Assembly (NCBI GenBank): GCA_013398275.1
Contig: VZSE01010145.1
Span: forward strand, 310,001 to 374,000
Source of the DNA: Promerops cafer
Lineage: Eukaryota > Chordata > Aves > Passeriformes > Nectariniidae
DNA length: 64,000 nucleotides
Direction of reading: 5' to 3'
Shown here: one piece after another, positions 23,969 to 37,600 of the stretch
Position numbering within the stretch: the first letter of the stretch is position 1
How the letters are laid out: each line of letters starts with the position of its first letter
Notes under the pieces: generated by a model
Database searches by the model: none
What the model saw: only the letters and a program-made list of their open reading frames with translations
What the model was told of the DNA's origin: nothing
Translations under genes and position numbers: made by a program

Positions 23969-26900
23969 GAAGAAATTAGTTATTAAAACACCATGAGGAT
24001 GAAAATTCCTTTGTAAATCCTATCTCTGTTTCCTGCCTAAGACCATTGCTGAGATGGCTACTCAGACCTTCAACTGCTATAAATTAGCACATGCTTTCCA
24101 GTGAAGCTACTTTTAATTTGCATCTGCAGAAGATCTGGCTTCCTTGATTCAGTGATGCTACAAACTTCCTTTGTGTGATGCCTATTTAAAGATTCTGTTG
24201 TTTTTATAGCCTAGCCAAAAATTTGTTTTCTTAATGACATCCACAAAAATACATGAGCCAAATTCTTTGTTACCTCACTGCAAATCACAATCCTTGCATT
24301 GCTGTCAGTGAATTTTATCTGTTGTCCAGCTGTGTAGCTGAAAAGAATTTGATCCTGTTTGTCTGTAGAGTTTCCAGGGTGCGCTTCTGCAAATATTTTT
24401 GCTTTCTATCCAGTGAGCATTTCCACATCAGTTTAGTAACCTTGACTACAGTGGAGCTGTGCCTGTTTACACTCATTTGCACTAAATTTGTGCAAAGATT
24501 CCTGATACTATTTTATAAAAGTAAATTATTAGGGTTTTTTTAACTAGAATTGGGATAAATTAAGGTCCTTTAAATGAGAGCTCTGGCTTCTTTGAGGGAA
24601 TTGTGTGATTAAAGTCACTGGTATAAATTCTATTGTCTTCTGTAGGTAAGCGATAGAGACACTGTTCCCAACAATATTCAACATAATTTTCCACCAAGGA
24701 GACTGTAGCAGTTTGCCAGAGTTGTCACATGCCTTGATGTCTTTGAATTTCTTCCTTGGAAGCTGCTGAAATCCTTCATGCAACTGCTCCACTTGGGCAT
24801 AATCCAGGAAGAGCTTTCTCCAGCTGCTTTGGTTTATTATGTATTGGCTCCCAGAATTTGAGATCACAAGTGGAGCAAAAAGGCTAAATGTAGATTCACA
24901 CAGAACAGCCGGCTCTCGGTGAGCCTGAGCTCCAGGAAGTCCCTCTGACCTGCTCTCAGTGCTGATGTTCCCCCAGGCACTCCCAAGACCCCTGGGACTG
25001 GGGCTGTTGGTGATAACAGGCCAACAAATGTCATGCTGCATTTATGGGGCAAAGGAAAAGCAAGCAGTAAAAACCACTTCTTTTCTTCCGTATTTGTTGT
25101 CCGGGGAGTTTGCCCATTCCACATATCCTCCCTCACAAGCTAGAAATGAAGTGCTAAAGCTAAAATCTTGGCACATAGGAAAACAGGAAGGAGAGAGGCT
25201 GAGGTCCAACACAGTGAGGTATAAATCTTTGATGCTACGAGACTACCCTTGCTATTGCTTTTGGTCATATTTGTATGCTTTGAATATTTTTCTCTTGTGC
25301 AAATTCAGGGCATTCAAGCTTATCAATATGTTCTTATGGGAGATAAGCTCCTTTCTTCAATTTGATAAGAAAAACAGTGTCTTATTCCTAAGGCAGAACT
25401 GTCAGGTAGAGAAGTATGATTGAGGTAAATGAGGTTTATGTAGGTTAGAGTGGGCTCTCTGGTGCTGTGGCTGTGGTAGGGTGGCAAAATGGCTCCAGCA
25501 CCCTACTGGCAAAGTAGCAGGGGATACTGCCAGCTACAGCATCTTCCACCCTTCATGCTTCAGGTACTGCCATTCAGGTGTGGATACTGAGGATATTCTC
25601 AATAGTCTGGATATTCTCCCTGCCTCCCCTCTCTGTCCTTCACCCTTCTCTGCAGTGCCGTGCAATCAGCTGGGTAAAAAACGAATAGTTGTGAGGATGC
25701 CATTTGTTCTTCATCGCATCAGAAAGCCAAGCCTGAGGCAGTGCAGAGAAATGGAAAGGCTCAGGTGTGGGTGGCAATGTTCCCAGAAGGAAGCACACCA
25801 GGAAAGGCTCCACAAGCCCATGTGTTGGTGGCTTGCGGAGCAGCAGCCCATTGAGGCCCCACCACATCTATCTGCTGTCTCACAGGACACTGAGCGGGGC
25901 AGGTGATGAACAGGGAGCAAATCCTAACCACCTGCAGAGGTGGAGCAGGATGGAGCTGCTAATGGCTTTCAGCTCCAGAAAGCTACAAAAAGGCACAAAC
26001 CCTGCTAACAATTTGTTGCCCACCAAAGAAGAAACCAGGAGGCATCAGGTCTGAGTGTCCCTTGTCCTCCTTGGCATCACAGTGGAATGGACTTAACAGC
26101 TGGACACAAGCCTTGCTTGGCCCAGTGGCTGGATGGATTTCTTGGCACTACCCACACTGGTGTTTCTGTGTGTGAGAAATTGAAGATTGTTTTATTTCAG
26201 TTTTTCTGATTAAAAAAAAAAATCTGTCCATGCTGTGTTCTGATACAGTGTTGCAACAGCATTTCCTGCAAGATGTGGACATTCAGGAATGGAAGATGTC
26301 ATGATTACAGAGTTCCAGGGCTCCAGCCTAGTCCAGCTAAGTGTTTAGGCATTCCTTTTCCAGAAATGAATAATCCTTATTAATTAAGAGGATTCTTAAG
26401 TGCTTTCCTGAAATGTCTTGCAGGATCAAATACACTTTCTTCTCAGAGCTCTGTTTTTTTTATTCTATCATTTATGATTTAAGAACAGTGCTTGAAAAAC
26501 AGCTGCTGTGAAGACTTAAAGATCTCTATAATTCACATGTTCTAAACTCAGCAATCCTAGGATACTTACGTTCTTTTACAAAGCGGGGGGAGGAAGGGAC
26601 ATGCAAAATCTTTAAGATGCTATTTAAAAAAAAAAGGCTTCAAAGGAAGAGGGAAAGTTTTATCCTTTCATAGCTCAAGAAAAGTATGCCAGAGTTATGC
26701 AGATAATCAAGCATCTTCTCCACACTTAGAGTGCAGAATGTGATTTGCCTCTTTCAGTTACATCTAAACACTTTATAACTTGAAAAGCTGTAGTTGTGTT
26801 GTTAGATACATCTCGGGAAAGCTTAGGAGAGCTAAGCTTAATTAGTGTATACACATTTTCTGTGAGTTGTTGTGCTCTTTAGTTATAATGATGCTTTTTT

Positions 26901-27695
26901 TTGGCTATATGCAGGAGTATTTTATATGGGATATCTCTCTGGCTTAGTCTTTCTCACTGTTGCAGTTCTGCTGCAAGGAAGAGCCCACAAATACGTTCCA
27001 TGATGATCATGTGTCCTGGTTTCCTGTATGTCACCTGCAGTGGCTTGGGAAGGACTGGGCACTGCTGGCTCAGAAAAAGGGTGTGATTGGAGGAGGAAGA
27101 CAGTGGTTGGGTGACTGTGGCCAGGGAAGAACAGTAGGGTTGAACAAGTGGGTTTTTTAAATTCTTCCTGAAACAGAGAGCAGCAAAATGTACTATAATC
27201 CTGATCTTGACTGGTGAAGTCAATGGGAACTTTGCCTTTTTTTTTTTTTTTTTTTAAGGTCTATTTTTTTCTCCTTTCCGTGTACTTGTCAGACAATATT
27301 TTCTTTGAGATAAATATAGCCACAGTTCCAAGTCTGAATATACAGCTCACACAGTGCTAAATACTTCAAGTTTTCTCAATTTGTAGTCACTGAAGTCTAG
27401 GTATTGGAAACCTGAACTTCTTTGCTGAAGGTATTCTTTCTCATTTATTATACCTTGGATGGGCTGCATTTTTCTCTGCTTTACTGTTGTGACCAAGAGC
27501 AGTAGTGGACATTTGAATATAACAGGTGAAAAAACACCAAAGCCATTTACCAGCTAAGGCATCTCCCACCTGCCCTGTGAACTTGTCCCAGTGAGAGGCA
27601 ACACAGGTCAGGTATCCAGGGACAATGAAAAAGACATCATCTCAAACTGTTCCATTGCTTTGGATTTTAGTATTTGCATTCTTTATCTAAACGAA

Positions 27696-27719
27696 AGATT
27701 TTACCTTTTGGTAAAATCT
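27696..27719. repeat. perfect 10-bp hairpin, 4-nt loop
   Basis: AGATTTTACC (27696-27705) and its exact reverse complement GGTAAAATCT (27710-27719) flank TTTT. No larger structure is attached. It could be an isolated chance palindrome. Confidence 0.75.
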
Positions 27720-29881
27720 CACTGTGAATTTGATTCTAATTGGCAGCATCAGTGTTTCTTTTTTGTTCCTGACTGAAGCAGTTCAGCTCCTCTTGCCACA
27801 GTTATTTTTCTCTGTTTACAGGGTTGAATTCTTGTCTTGTAACTAATATCTCCCAAGCCCATATGGTAATAAATATGTGCTAGCTCTTCCTTTTTTCCCT
27901 ATTTTTCCCTACAAGATAAGGCCATGCCCGTCATCTTTTTGCAAACTGTGCTCAAAGCACACTCTGTGCTCAAGTGTGATTATTTAAAAAAAAATTACAT
28001 TTAGGAGAAACAACACAATGTATAGAGGACAAGCACAGGTTCCGAACACGTCAGTTGGTGTCTTTTTTCCTGTTTCCATGCTGATGGACTATTGCATCTT
28101 AGACAGTTTTAGTGTTTTTATCATGACTTCACGTTTGGTAGAAAGGCTTCAGACTTTTGAACTGCTCAGGGTCCTATGAATACTGATTTATAAACTTACT
28201 TATACAAACATTCCGGTGTGTAGAGGCAGCATGCACCAATCAAAGTTTTACCTTCTTACGTACTTTCCTTACATTTAAAACCAATGCATATTGTTACTGA
28301 ACTTCATTGTTAGAGGATGAAAGCATTTTTTTCCTATGCTCTTTTAAATAATTTAAACCTAGATTATTTGAATTGGAGACCAGTTTTTTTATTTACTCAG
28401 CACTTATTTACATAATCAGGACTCAGACCTTTTCCTGTACAGTTAAGCCCAGCCCATTGGGTGGTTAATTTTAGCTGTTAGTGTTTTTTTCCTACTCACT
28501 TTTTTTTTTGTATGTTGCTCCTTCAGACTTCAGCTAAAGGATTCCAATACAGAAGCCATTTTTAAGATTGGATTGCTAATTTTTCTCTGCACAGAGAGTC
28601 TTGGGGGCAGGCATTTTGGACCTGTTTTTCTGTGTTTTCAAATAACTCAGTGTGCACCTCAGAACACTTCTGTGTCAGTTGTGCAGAAAGGACTCTAAAT
28701 TACAAGGCTAAAAATCTGACTGGCTACATCTCATTGGCACTTTCTAGCTTTATTTGCTGAAGTTGATCCACTTTTGCTTTCACATCAAACACTGCTTTTC
28801 TTCCACGTGTTTGGCAGAACAGCTGTAAGACAGTTGTGAGGCTGCTGTGTCCAGCCAGGTATTTGCAGGATTCCCTTGCCATTGTGCTTGCTGACAAGAC
28901 AGTTTTGGGGCTAGGATTTCTCCCTGTCCTTAGTGAGACTGGTTGCCAGAAAATGAGCACCATATGCTGTGTTTAGTTTAATAAAGTCTTTGGTGTGTTA
29001 TCTATGTCATTATTCCTTCTGTAACGTATTTGTAATGTAAAATTATATTAGGAAATCAGAGAGTCCATAAAGATGGCAGTGCTGCTGCTCAGAAGCAACC
29101 AGCAAAGAAAGCCCCATGGGGGAGGTTTGCAAGCCTTGGCTTTTTGCCCTTTCAGCTTTCTTTAGGTGATAATAGAGAACAAATCTTGTGCATTCTGATT
29201 GCTTGGAGACCCAGGAAAAAAAATCCATTCTCAAGGGATAGGACTAGAGTAGATTAAAAAAACTGTTGTAGCTGACACTAGGTGTAGTCAGTAGGGAGCT
29301 TTTTTCCCTTGGCCTGACTCTAAAGGTAGAGTCCTGTACATAGCATTTGCCTGTCTTATAGGTAAAACCCCCTTGTTTCATGTTTGTCTTAATAATGGAT
29401 AATGTTCAGCTCCCTGGCTTGCAAAAATGTTATGCAAAACATTTCCTGTTTTCTAACTAGCTCTAGTTCTGAGCTTGGAGAAAGCTTTTGGCACTCCTCA
29501 TCAGAGGAATTCAAACAGCTTCCCAGCAGGCTTTTATGACCTGCTTAATACACAGGGACTTGGAAGCAAAAGTGGATGTAAACCAGGTTTTAGGGAACAG
29601 GCTTTATGGTTTGTTTTTTTTTTTTTTTTCTGCCTAGTTTGCCTGAATTTCAACAATTGGTTTGCTTTCCAGAGTTTGTCACTGCCTAAGTCTTGCATTA
29701 ACTACTGTTGGTGGTAGCAAACTCTCCATTTGATTTCAAGCAGTTCTTTTCAGGTATCTTCAGTCTGCTTTCAGAAAATTGGAGACATCCACTTCCAAGA
29801 CTTTTCAAAAATAAGGCACTGAAGGAATTGGAGCTCTGCAATGTGTATGTATGTGATACCTCGTAAGCTCTTTAGCTTGTT

Positions 29882-29914
29882 CTCTATCACAATAAAGCTA
29901 TTTTTGTGATAGAG
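29882..29914. repeat. perfect 11-bp inverted repeat, 11-nt loop
   Basis: CTCTATCACAA (29882-29892) is matched exactly by TTGTGATAGAG (29904-29914). The loop is TAAAGCTATTT. The stem is too short for a microRNA precursor and flanking complementarity is not obvious. Confidence 0.75.
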
Positions 29915-32900
29915 TAATTCCAGTCCTGCTTGAACAAGAAGTACAGAAAATCTCAGTCTCATAAAGAACCAAGAGTTGCAGTATTTCTGTGTTGAATTTT
30001 TGAAGAGAGCAGATGTTGGGAGCATGCTTTGTTAAGCTTTTAGAAGCGTATTTAGGAATGAAGAAACCTTCACGCTTGGTTCTGGGCAGCAGTCCATTCG
30101 TCACTGGATCATACCATGTCAGGGTAGGAATTTAGGAATTTCAGTGGAATTTGCAGAAACTCCCAAAGAGACAATTGTTGGACAGTCCTGCCCCTTACAG
30201 ACTACATTTCTTCTTGCTTGCTTGTGAGTGATAGATGCAGAAACCCAAGACTTTGCTTGCTCATTCTGGTTTTAACATCTGTGTCTCTGTAACACTCGTG
30301 GCAGTGCACTCTGCAGAATAACAAGGTATTGTCTTTTTCTTGCTTTGCTGTCTGGGTGCTTTGCCACACCAACCCAAGCATGTGGTCCATCCCATGTAAG
30401 ACTTGTTGATGTGACTCACCGAGATGCCTCCAGCTGTGGTTCACCAGAGACAAGTTGTGAGGCTACACACATCATTCACAAGGCCAGAGAAAATATGCTA
30501 TTAAAAGCTTTCTAGGATAAGTATGACTCCCAGGCTGAAATTAGGATTTGGAAACAGCCAGATCATTCTAGGCTGAAAATGAAGACAAAGGTAACATGAG
30601 CTACAGCAATGAATACAGAACAGGTTCTGCAGCTGTGCTCCAGCCGATCACAGGTTATTCCCTTTGTGCCATTTCCTAAACTTGTAACACAGCTGACCTG
30701 TCAAGCCCAAGTGACCAGTTAGAACAGATGCATGGATCCTGAAAGTGGTTTAAAAAAAGAGAAGCCTCCACAGCAGTGTGGTGGGCCAGAAGAGATGGTT
30801 GTGCGTAGAGGAATAGGGGATGACTGACAGTGACGGTGCTGGGGCAGTGTAGTCTCTTCTAGCTCCCTCCTGTGTCATCCATTCTGCCACTGCAGAGCCC
30901 TGGAATTAATTTGCCTATCAGTCAGAGGTTATGAACAGCTCAAAAGGGGCCTGGCATATTCCACTTTCCCCATTGCTGCTGAGTTTGGCCCCTTGATTCC
31001 TGTTAAGAGCTTTGATCTGTAGGGATGACCTGCAGAGGCCCTGTCTCCTCCAGCAGCCGTGGTTTCCTCCAGGGCACGTGCTGTGTGAGGAGCTCTGGTG
31101 GCTGAAACGTAGGGAATGTCCTTCACCACATCTGCTCCATGAATTGCTAAAATATGCTGTGGCAGCCCTTGTCAGACTTAAGTGCACACTGAGGACACAG
31201 TGTTGTGGCCTCTTTGTGGCAGGTTATTGCCATTCAATCCCATTTTAATCTGTATGGTCTTTGTTTATGATTGTAGTTGTATATTATTAGGGCTGGGATT
31301 CTGATCAAACTGCAAGCACCCGTATCAGCCTGGACTCTCAGTCACAAAGCCCAGCAAAGGCAGGCAGCTGTTCCCAAGCCTTCCTAACAGAAAGGACTCC
31401 CCCTCAGCCCTGCCAGAGCAGAGGCAGGGGCTCCCACGGACATCCAGGGCTGACCTGGTGACTTGGGCATCAGGCTAAACACAGCTTTTAGATGCTGGTG
31501 CTGAGGTGACGAACACGATGAATTATGAAGCATCAATGAAGGGAGCAGAGAGAACAAAAGTTCTTATGACCGGTATGGGCTAAAATTTTGAGCCAATTGC
31601 AAAAATAATTCATGAAGACGTGGCAAAGAGGGGTTGTCATTCTTGGGAATAACTTTCAGCACTGTGTGAGCAGCTGTAAACAAATCTTGGAAGTTAGAGC
31701 AGACAGATGCTCTTTGAGAGCAATATAACCATGAGTGATGCACTAGAAATCTTAATCCAGGTCAGAAATTATAATCCATACCTTTGCCAGGTAAGGAATC
31801 TCTGGGACCTCTATGATTATTATTTGAATGCTGCCTGAGAAAAAATCATAAATCAGCTGTGTTGGTGTAAAAACACTGCATTACAAGTGATGAGATCCTT
31901 TAAAATCCAGAGCATGGGGTTTTCCTTTCTTGCCCTTTGAACCTGAAACATTGGTATTCTTAGTGGATTTAGTGTCTTTCTGTTGTAAAATTCTCATAGT
32001 GGAGTGGGAGGGGGGATTGATTTTTTTCTTCCAGTAGCCCCCCTATTCCCTCCCAAAAAACTTTGCACCGTTGAATGCCAAAAGACCTGGGGTTTACAAT
32101 GAACATCTCTGTGCAAGATTTGTTATAAAATTGCAGGAACAGGCAATATTTCAAAGTCCTCTGAGATTTAAATATTAAAAGCTCTTATCGTGTGTAGATT
32201 CCTGCTAAGAATACTGGGAGATGCCTCTATACTGGCATTATGTTTTAGTCTTTGATGGTGTATTTTTGGTTATTAAAGTGCTGATATTTTTAGAGGTCAT
32301 TGTAAGTCTGCTGTAAAAATGTTCTGCTGGAATTTAAATGTAAATTTGGGGACTGGCAGTCAAGTGACAGGCAGCTGCCTGAGTTCAGGCCCCTTGGAAA
32401 CCCCATTCTTTTTACCTTTTATTTTTAATACAACTCCCTATATATGGGTAAGATTTACTTAATTTCAGCTTTCTAGCATCCAGTTGAAGGAGTCACCTGG
32501 GTTCTCTCTGTAGTTAATGGAAAGAGATAAGCACCTCCAGACAGGGCCTTATCTCAGAGAGGTGAGATAAATCTGCTTTTGGAGATGTGTCTCCATTCCT
32601 ATTGGCAACAGACGAGCCCTGGAGAGGCAGTTCAGACTAGATGCCTATCTTTAGGTGGCTGAAGTTAGGCAGGATGTTTGCTCCTTATCCTCGGTGGTTT
32701 TGAATCAGACTTTCCTAGTTATGGACTGATAGCAAGGGAAGCAGTTCCTCTAACACAATACCTTGTCATGCCAGTGAGGCTTCAGGTGTTTCTAGAAGTG
32801 GGCTGGGAGGCCAAGAGCAGCAGCTCACAAGAGGAGTGGGAAGATGTTCCCGTGGCTCTGTTTATGGAGATGTCTGTTCTGTTTCACCATGCAGCTCCAG

Positions 32901-34349
32901 GCTGACCTGGGGCTCATCTCCCTGTCGCCCACATCTTTGCCTGGCAGTCGAAGTTTTGCCTCTCTGCAAGGAGTTTTTGAGGAGTTAAGAGTGACTTGTT
33001 AAATACCCACAAAACTGGGAACAGCACAGGGAACTGGAGAGGCAGAAGTAGGAGTACTGTGAGTGGGCAGGAGCTGCCTGTTGCTGACCCAGACTTTCAG
33101 ACTTTTAATTGCAGGGATCACATCCCTGTAGGAATGAGAAGCTCCCCAACCCATTTATAGCAGCTAGAGGTTGCTTCCAGGGAAAAGGAGGAAAGATGAC
33201 TTTGAAGACACTCGTGATGGGAGGCAGCTGCTGTTGACAGCAGGTTGCAAGTGGCACTTTGCCTCAGATCTCCTTGGGCACCTGGGCACGTTCCCCCTTG
33301 GCTCTCACTCCTCAGTGCCAGCTCTGCTGTGCATGCCATGGATGAGCCTGTTAGTCCAGGAATTGCTGTGCAAACCATTCTTTTTCTCAGTGGAGAAATA
33401 AACACGGACTTTTCTTCTTAAGAATGTAGTAAGATCAGGATACATAGGAAGAGAAGTGTGCGGGTATGTAAAGGCTACTCCTCTAGATGCATCTGTTACC
33501 CTTCACTCTTATGGCTGGGAAAGTAACATCTCTATGTCCCACGACATTATACAGCAGGGAGAACACTTGCAGGCATTATCTTTTCACGTATTCTTCTTAT
33601 CATCAGGACCTCCGTAAGCCAGCGGAGCTCCTGGAAACAGATACAGTTTCTTTAAAGCTTCCATATATCATTTCATGGTCACAGGAAATAGAGAGAAAAA
33701 GATCTGAAAAGCAGTTTATAAAAAACTGCTCCTTCATTTTTACTAACGTGAAAGCAAGAGTAACTGCCTTGCAGAATATGGAAACAACAGAGACCTTTCA
33801 TCCTGCACTACCCAATAATGCTTTTTTCCTCCTCTGTACATAACTTCAGTGGATCCTGAAAGGAGACATTTAAGAGGTGTGGGTTTTGTGGAGGCATCTG
33901 GAAAAGGTAAAAGAATACTGTAAAATGGCACAGTTTAGGAAGGCTAGATCTCAGACCTTTAAAACATGAATTTCCCAAACCAATATAAAATGAAAACCCA
34001 TCTTCACACTAAATTAATGTTGATTATAAAGATGCCAAAAGCATGCATTAGGAAATTAGTACATTTGTTAGTAACTGTAACATCAGACTAATAAATATCT
34101 AACATGACTGGCAAAAGGAGTATATAAAAATGTTTTCTTCTATTCTAAATTTCAAGATTACATTAGCAATAGCATACTTGCCAAGGTCACATTTTTTTTG
34201 TTATTGCAAAACCTTATTGCTGTTGATGTCTGCACAATGTGATACGTTTCTCTCCTATACACACTTTCTGTGCTGTGAGGAGATAACATTCATAGGAAAG
34301 CTGAAACCAGTAGCAATGGGTAAAAATACCACAAGATGTCACTGCTAAC

Positions 34350-34690
34350 CTGGCAAAACGGCGGCTGCTGCCAAGCTGCTAGACAACATGCTATTAATTT
34401 ATAATAAAAGGTATCTGACAGCTTTATTCTGATGAATTATGGGAATCCAAAGCACAATTCCAAGTCTTTGGTTTATAAATTGTCATTGATTTTAATGTTC
34501 TTTGTAAAGTTGTGGCACGCAACAAATTTTCCTGCCAAAAGCTGTTAAATAAATAGTCATCCTTTGCTTGGAATAGTACATTGAACTTGTTAGAGTGATG
34601 AGCAGAATGAATTGATGGTTGTCCATAAACCATTTATGACAGAACGCACAGCAGCAATTCAAACAATTATTCAATGCATTTATTAGAGTT
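34350..34690. promoter_or_regulatory. candidate conserved non-coding element
   Basis: A compact, non-repetitive, AT-rich block with dense short motifs: GGTTTATAAATTGTC, TTGGCA-like and TGCCAAAA sites, CCATAAACCATTTATGACAG, and AATTATTCAATGCATTTATT. No open frame is maintained. The texture matches deeply conserved vertebrate enhancers, but conservation was not measured, so this is a guess from appearance. Confidence 0.25.
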
Positions 34691-37600
34691 GTTTTTTTTT
34701 AAATACTCCACTGAACAGAGAGGAACGGGCACAGGTAATACCGGAGCAATTCCACACTGCTCTTTGCCTGATGCTTCCTCTTGAATAACACATGGCTGGG
34801 GCTGCCACAGGAGTTCTGAGCAGCACATTTGCCTCCCCCTAAAATTATTTGATTTCCCAGCATAGGAGATCTGGCACTATGAAAATGTATTTCACACCCT
34901 CTGGAAGTAGTTATTGTAAAGACAAGCTAATTTTCCTTTCTTAAAATTAATAACTCTTGTGTTTCCTTGGAAAACTTACAAAATTATTATAGTAGTTGCA
35001 ATTTTAAACTCAAATTTATATATTTTTGATAGCATTATCTGTAGAAACAAAGCTGTGGAAAATTTACTTTTTCTCATGTAGTGTCCTCTGTTAAACCTGA
35101 CAACCACATGTAATTACCTTTGAGAGGGAAAATAACCCAAACCAACAAATTGCAAACAAACACATTTCCAAACCTTCGCCCTTTTTCTATATCTGAAGTG
35201 AGATCAAATCCCTTCAGCAATTTGAACAGGTAGCAAAGTGTTGAAGGAGTTTGGACATGGAAGGACTGAAAGACTAGTTTGAAAACAAGAATCAGGTTGC
35301 TTATATGATACTGTTAACCAAAAATAGAAAGTGGAGGTGCTAGAAATCTTACAAGTAAAGTTTGCAGCACCGTTTCGTAGAGGCAGGGACAGATCTGCAG
35401 ATTATATAAATTGATTTAGCTCAAAGTTTGGGGGGGAAAACTTGGTTTTACAGAAGCTGAACACAGGGAGCTAAGTATGCTTTGTCAGTTCGCTGAAGCT
35501 GCATGTATGCACAACTGCTATGCTTGATTAAAGAAATTATGCCCTTAAACTTTGGTATTTATGAATCCGTTTTCTAAAATCTTGGCAAGATTTCAGTTCA
35601 TGTGTGTACAATCAGAAGAAGCAAAGTTCTTGCCTGGTACTTTTGCTTTTTGCAAAAGCATAATAGAACAAGGAATTTTCTGTGTTCTACTTATTCGTGG
35701 AGCTGTCATTTCCAGATATGGTACATCAGCCTTAAATTTGAATATATTTTGTCCAAGGGGCTGCCACAATGTGAGTAATATGTACTCTTTTTTTTTAAAA
35801 GGAAGTATAATGAAAAGTTGGAAACAGAAAAAAAGAAACAATTAGAAAGTTTTTGTAAAGCTGGCTCCTACCGACAGCTTGTCTGGAAACATTATGGTCT
35901 GACATATAAAGACTGTGTTTACTAACATTTCAAAATGCAGCCTATAATCTGTGTACACTTGTTATTTTATTAATGCTTTTTATTGCAAGTTACAGACAAA
36001 CACAAGTGTTTGAATACAGTGTGACTTGTAGGTATGGGCAGATGCTGACACACTTAAAAAGCTTTTAGTTGTATGGATTCAAAGTACATTTAGATTTTAG
36101 TTCTGCGAAGCTACAGCAGTGAGGGGAAAAGATTTGTTGTGTACATTTATGTACATTTTTAGTGGATGGGAGGTTGTGGTAAGTGTGCATTAAAACTGAA
36201 AGTTGGTGAGTGTTTTGTTAAAATGTTGCTTGCCTTTTCCTGCTGAGAATCCTGCTCCTAGCCCTTGGCAGATAGCTCTGGGCACTGGAAGGTGCTGCAA
36301 TGCCAGGGAAAAGGAGGTACTTTGCTGTTTGGGGAAAGGGCGAAGTTTGCACTGACATTGACTGCCAGTAATTCCTCTCCACTCGGGTTTGCAGCTGAGG
36401 GTAGGATTGTGCAAACCCTCTCTAAAATCCCTGTAAGAAAATACAGCTCTTCTCCCCATTTACCAGCTGAAAACTAAACAGTCAGAACCTTCAAATCCTT
36501 AGACATCTCACCGACATTAGCAAAATAAACAAGCCCCACAAAGCAGACAGGCTGAGTGAGACATGATTTCTAGAATCCATATCTCTGAGGAGTACTTGGA
36601 AGTATTAGATCTCATTTCAGTGTGCAGCTTTTGAGAGAAACAGCCAGGGCATCTCGGCTGCTGCTGTAAATCGTTCTTGTTTCTCGTGAATCGTTCCTGT
36701 TCCTAGTGGAGCTGGGAGAAGTTACTCCAGCCGAAGCTCTGGTTCTCCTGAATGTAGTCACATTTCTCTCTAAGTCTTTCAAGCTCAGGGAAAAAGGAGA
36801 TAGAAAGCCTTCTGTACATGCTTTCCCCTTGCATTTGGAAAAAAAAGATATGAAAGGATCCCTTAGCCTTCCCAAAAGCTCTGAAAAAAATGTTTCACAC
36901 AATTTTTATGGGACCTCTGAGGACCTTGAATTTTTAAGTAATCTTTTTTGATGATTTTAGACAGATCATTAAGCTGAGGATAAAAGTCCCTCTGTTCAAT
37001 ATCTGGATACATTAAGCATTAGGCTTAAAATTTACAGCTTTCATTTTGACAAGAAAAATGGCATGTTTGGTCTCAAGTGCTACCTTGAACTGTTTTTCAA
37101 CATTAAGACAGGTTGTCAGTCTGAGGGGAGGAGGTCTGGGCACCAGTGGCAGCTGCTGCTGCTCTTGCTGTGTGCACATGCAGGGATAGAGAGATGCAGC
37201 ATTGCTGCCTGTCAAGAGCTGCAGCTTGAGAATGCTTTGGCTTTTTTAAACTAAAAGGAAAATTATGCTGATCCAGGGGAAGGCAGAAAGCAAATGGGGT
37301 GTCGTTTCTGACTGTAAAATAAGTGGTTCACCCAAATATTTGAAAGAATCAAAACCGGGGGAAGATGGAAAATCGAGAATTGTATTTCCAAGAAAGCTTT
37401 AGGGATTAGAGTAATGAGGAGTTTGACTTCCAGCTTCCCTGGTGCTGGTATTCCAGAATGACTTGCTCTTCCCAACATCTGAGCATATTTTACCAAGCAG
37501 CAACCACTTTCAGTTTTGTCCTGTGTCTGAGAGAGAGATAGAAAAGCAGACATATTTATTGGCAGTGTCCTCAGGTGGGAAGATACAGCAAGATGTCATT

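Larger units (their letters stand above)
23969..34349. other. long unique stretch, no gene seen
   Basis: About 10 kb without a supported gene or clear transposon. It includes T runs of 19 (27237-27255) and 16 (29614-29629) bases and two perfect short hairpins (27696-27719 and 29882-29914, separate entries). The longest open frame is 165 codons on the minus strand (24544-25041). It has no recognisable domain, and its length is within what chance gives over 64 kb. Likely intronic or intergenic. Confidence 0.5.

Noticed and set aside
24544..25041. 165-codon open frame on the minus strand with protein-like composition
   Set aside because: No recognised family, no splice or promoter support, and a frame this long is expected about once or twice by chance across six frames of 64 kb.
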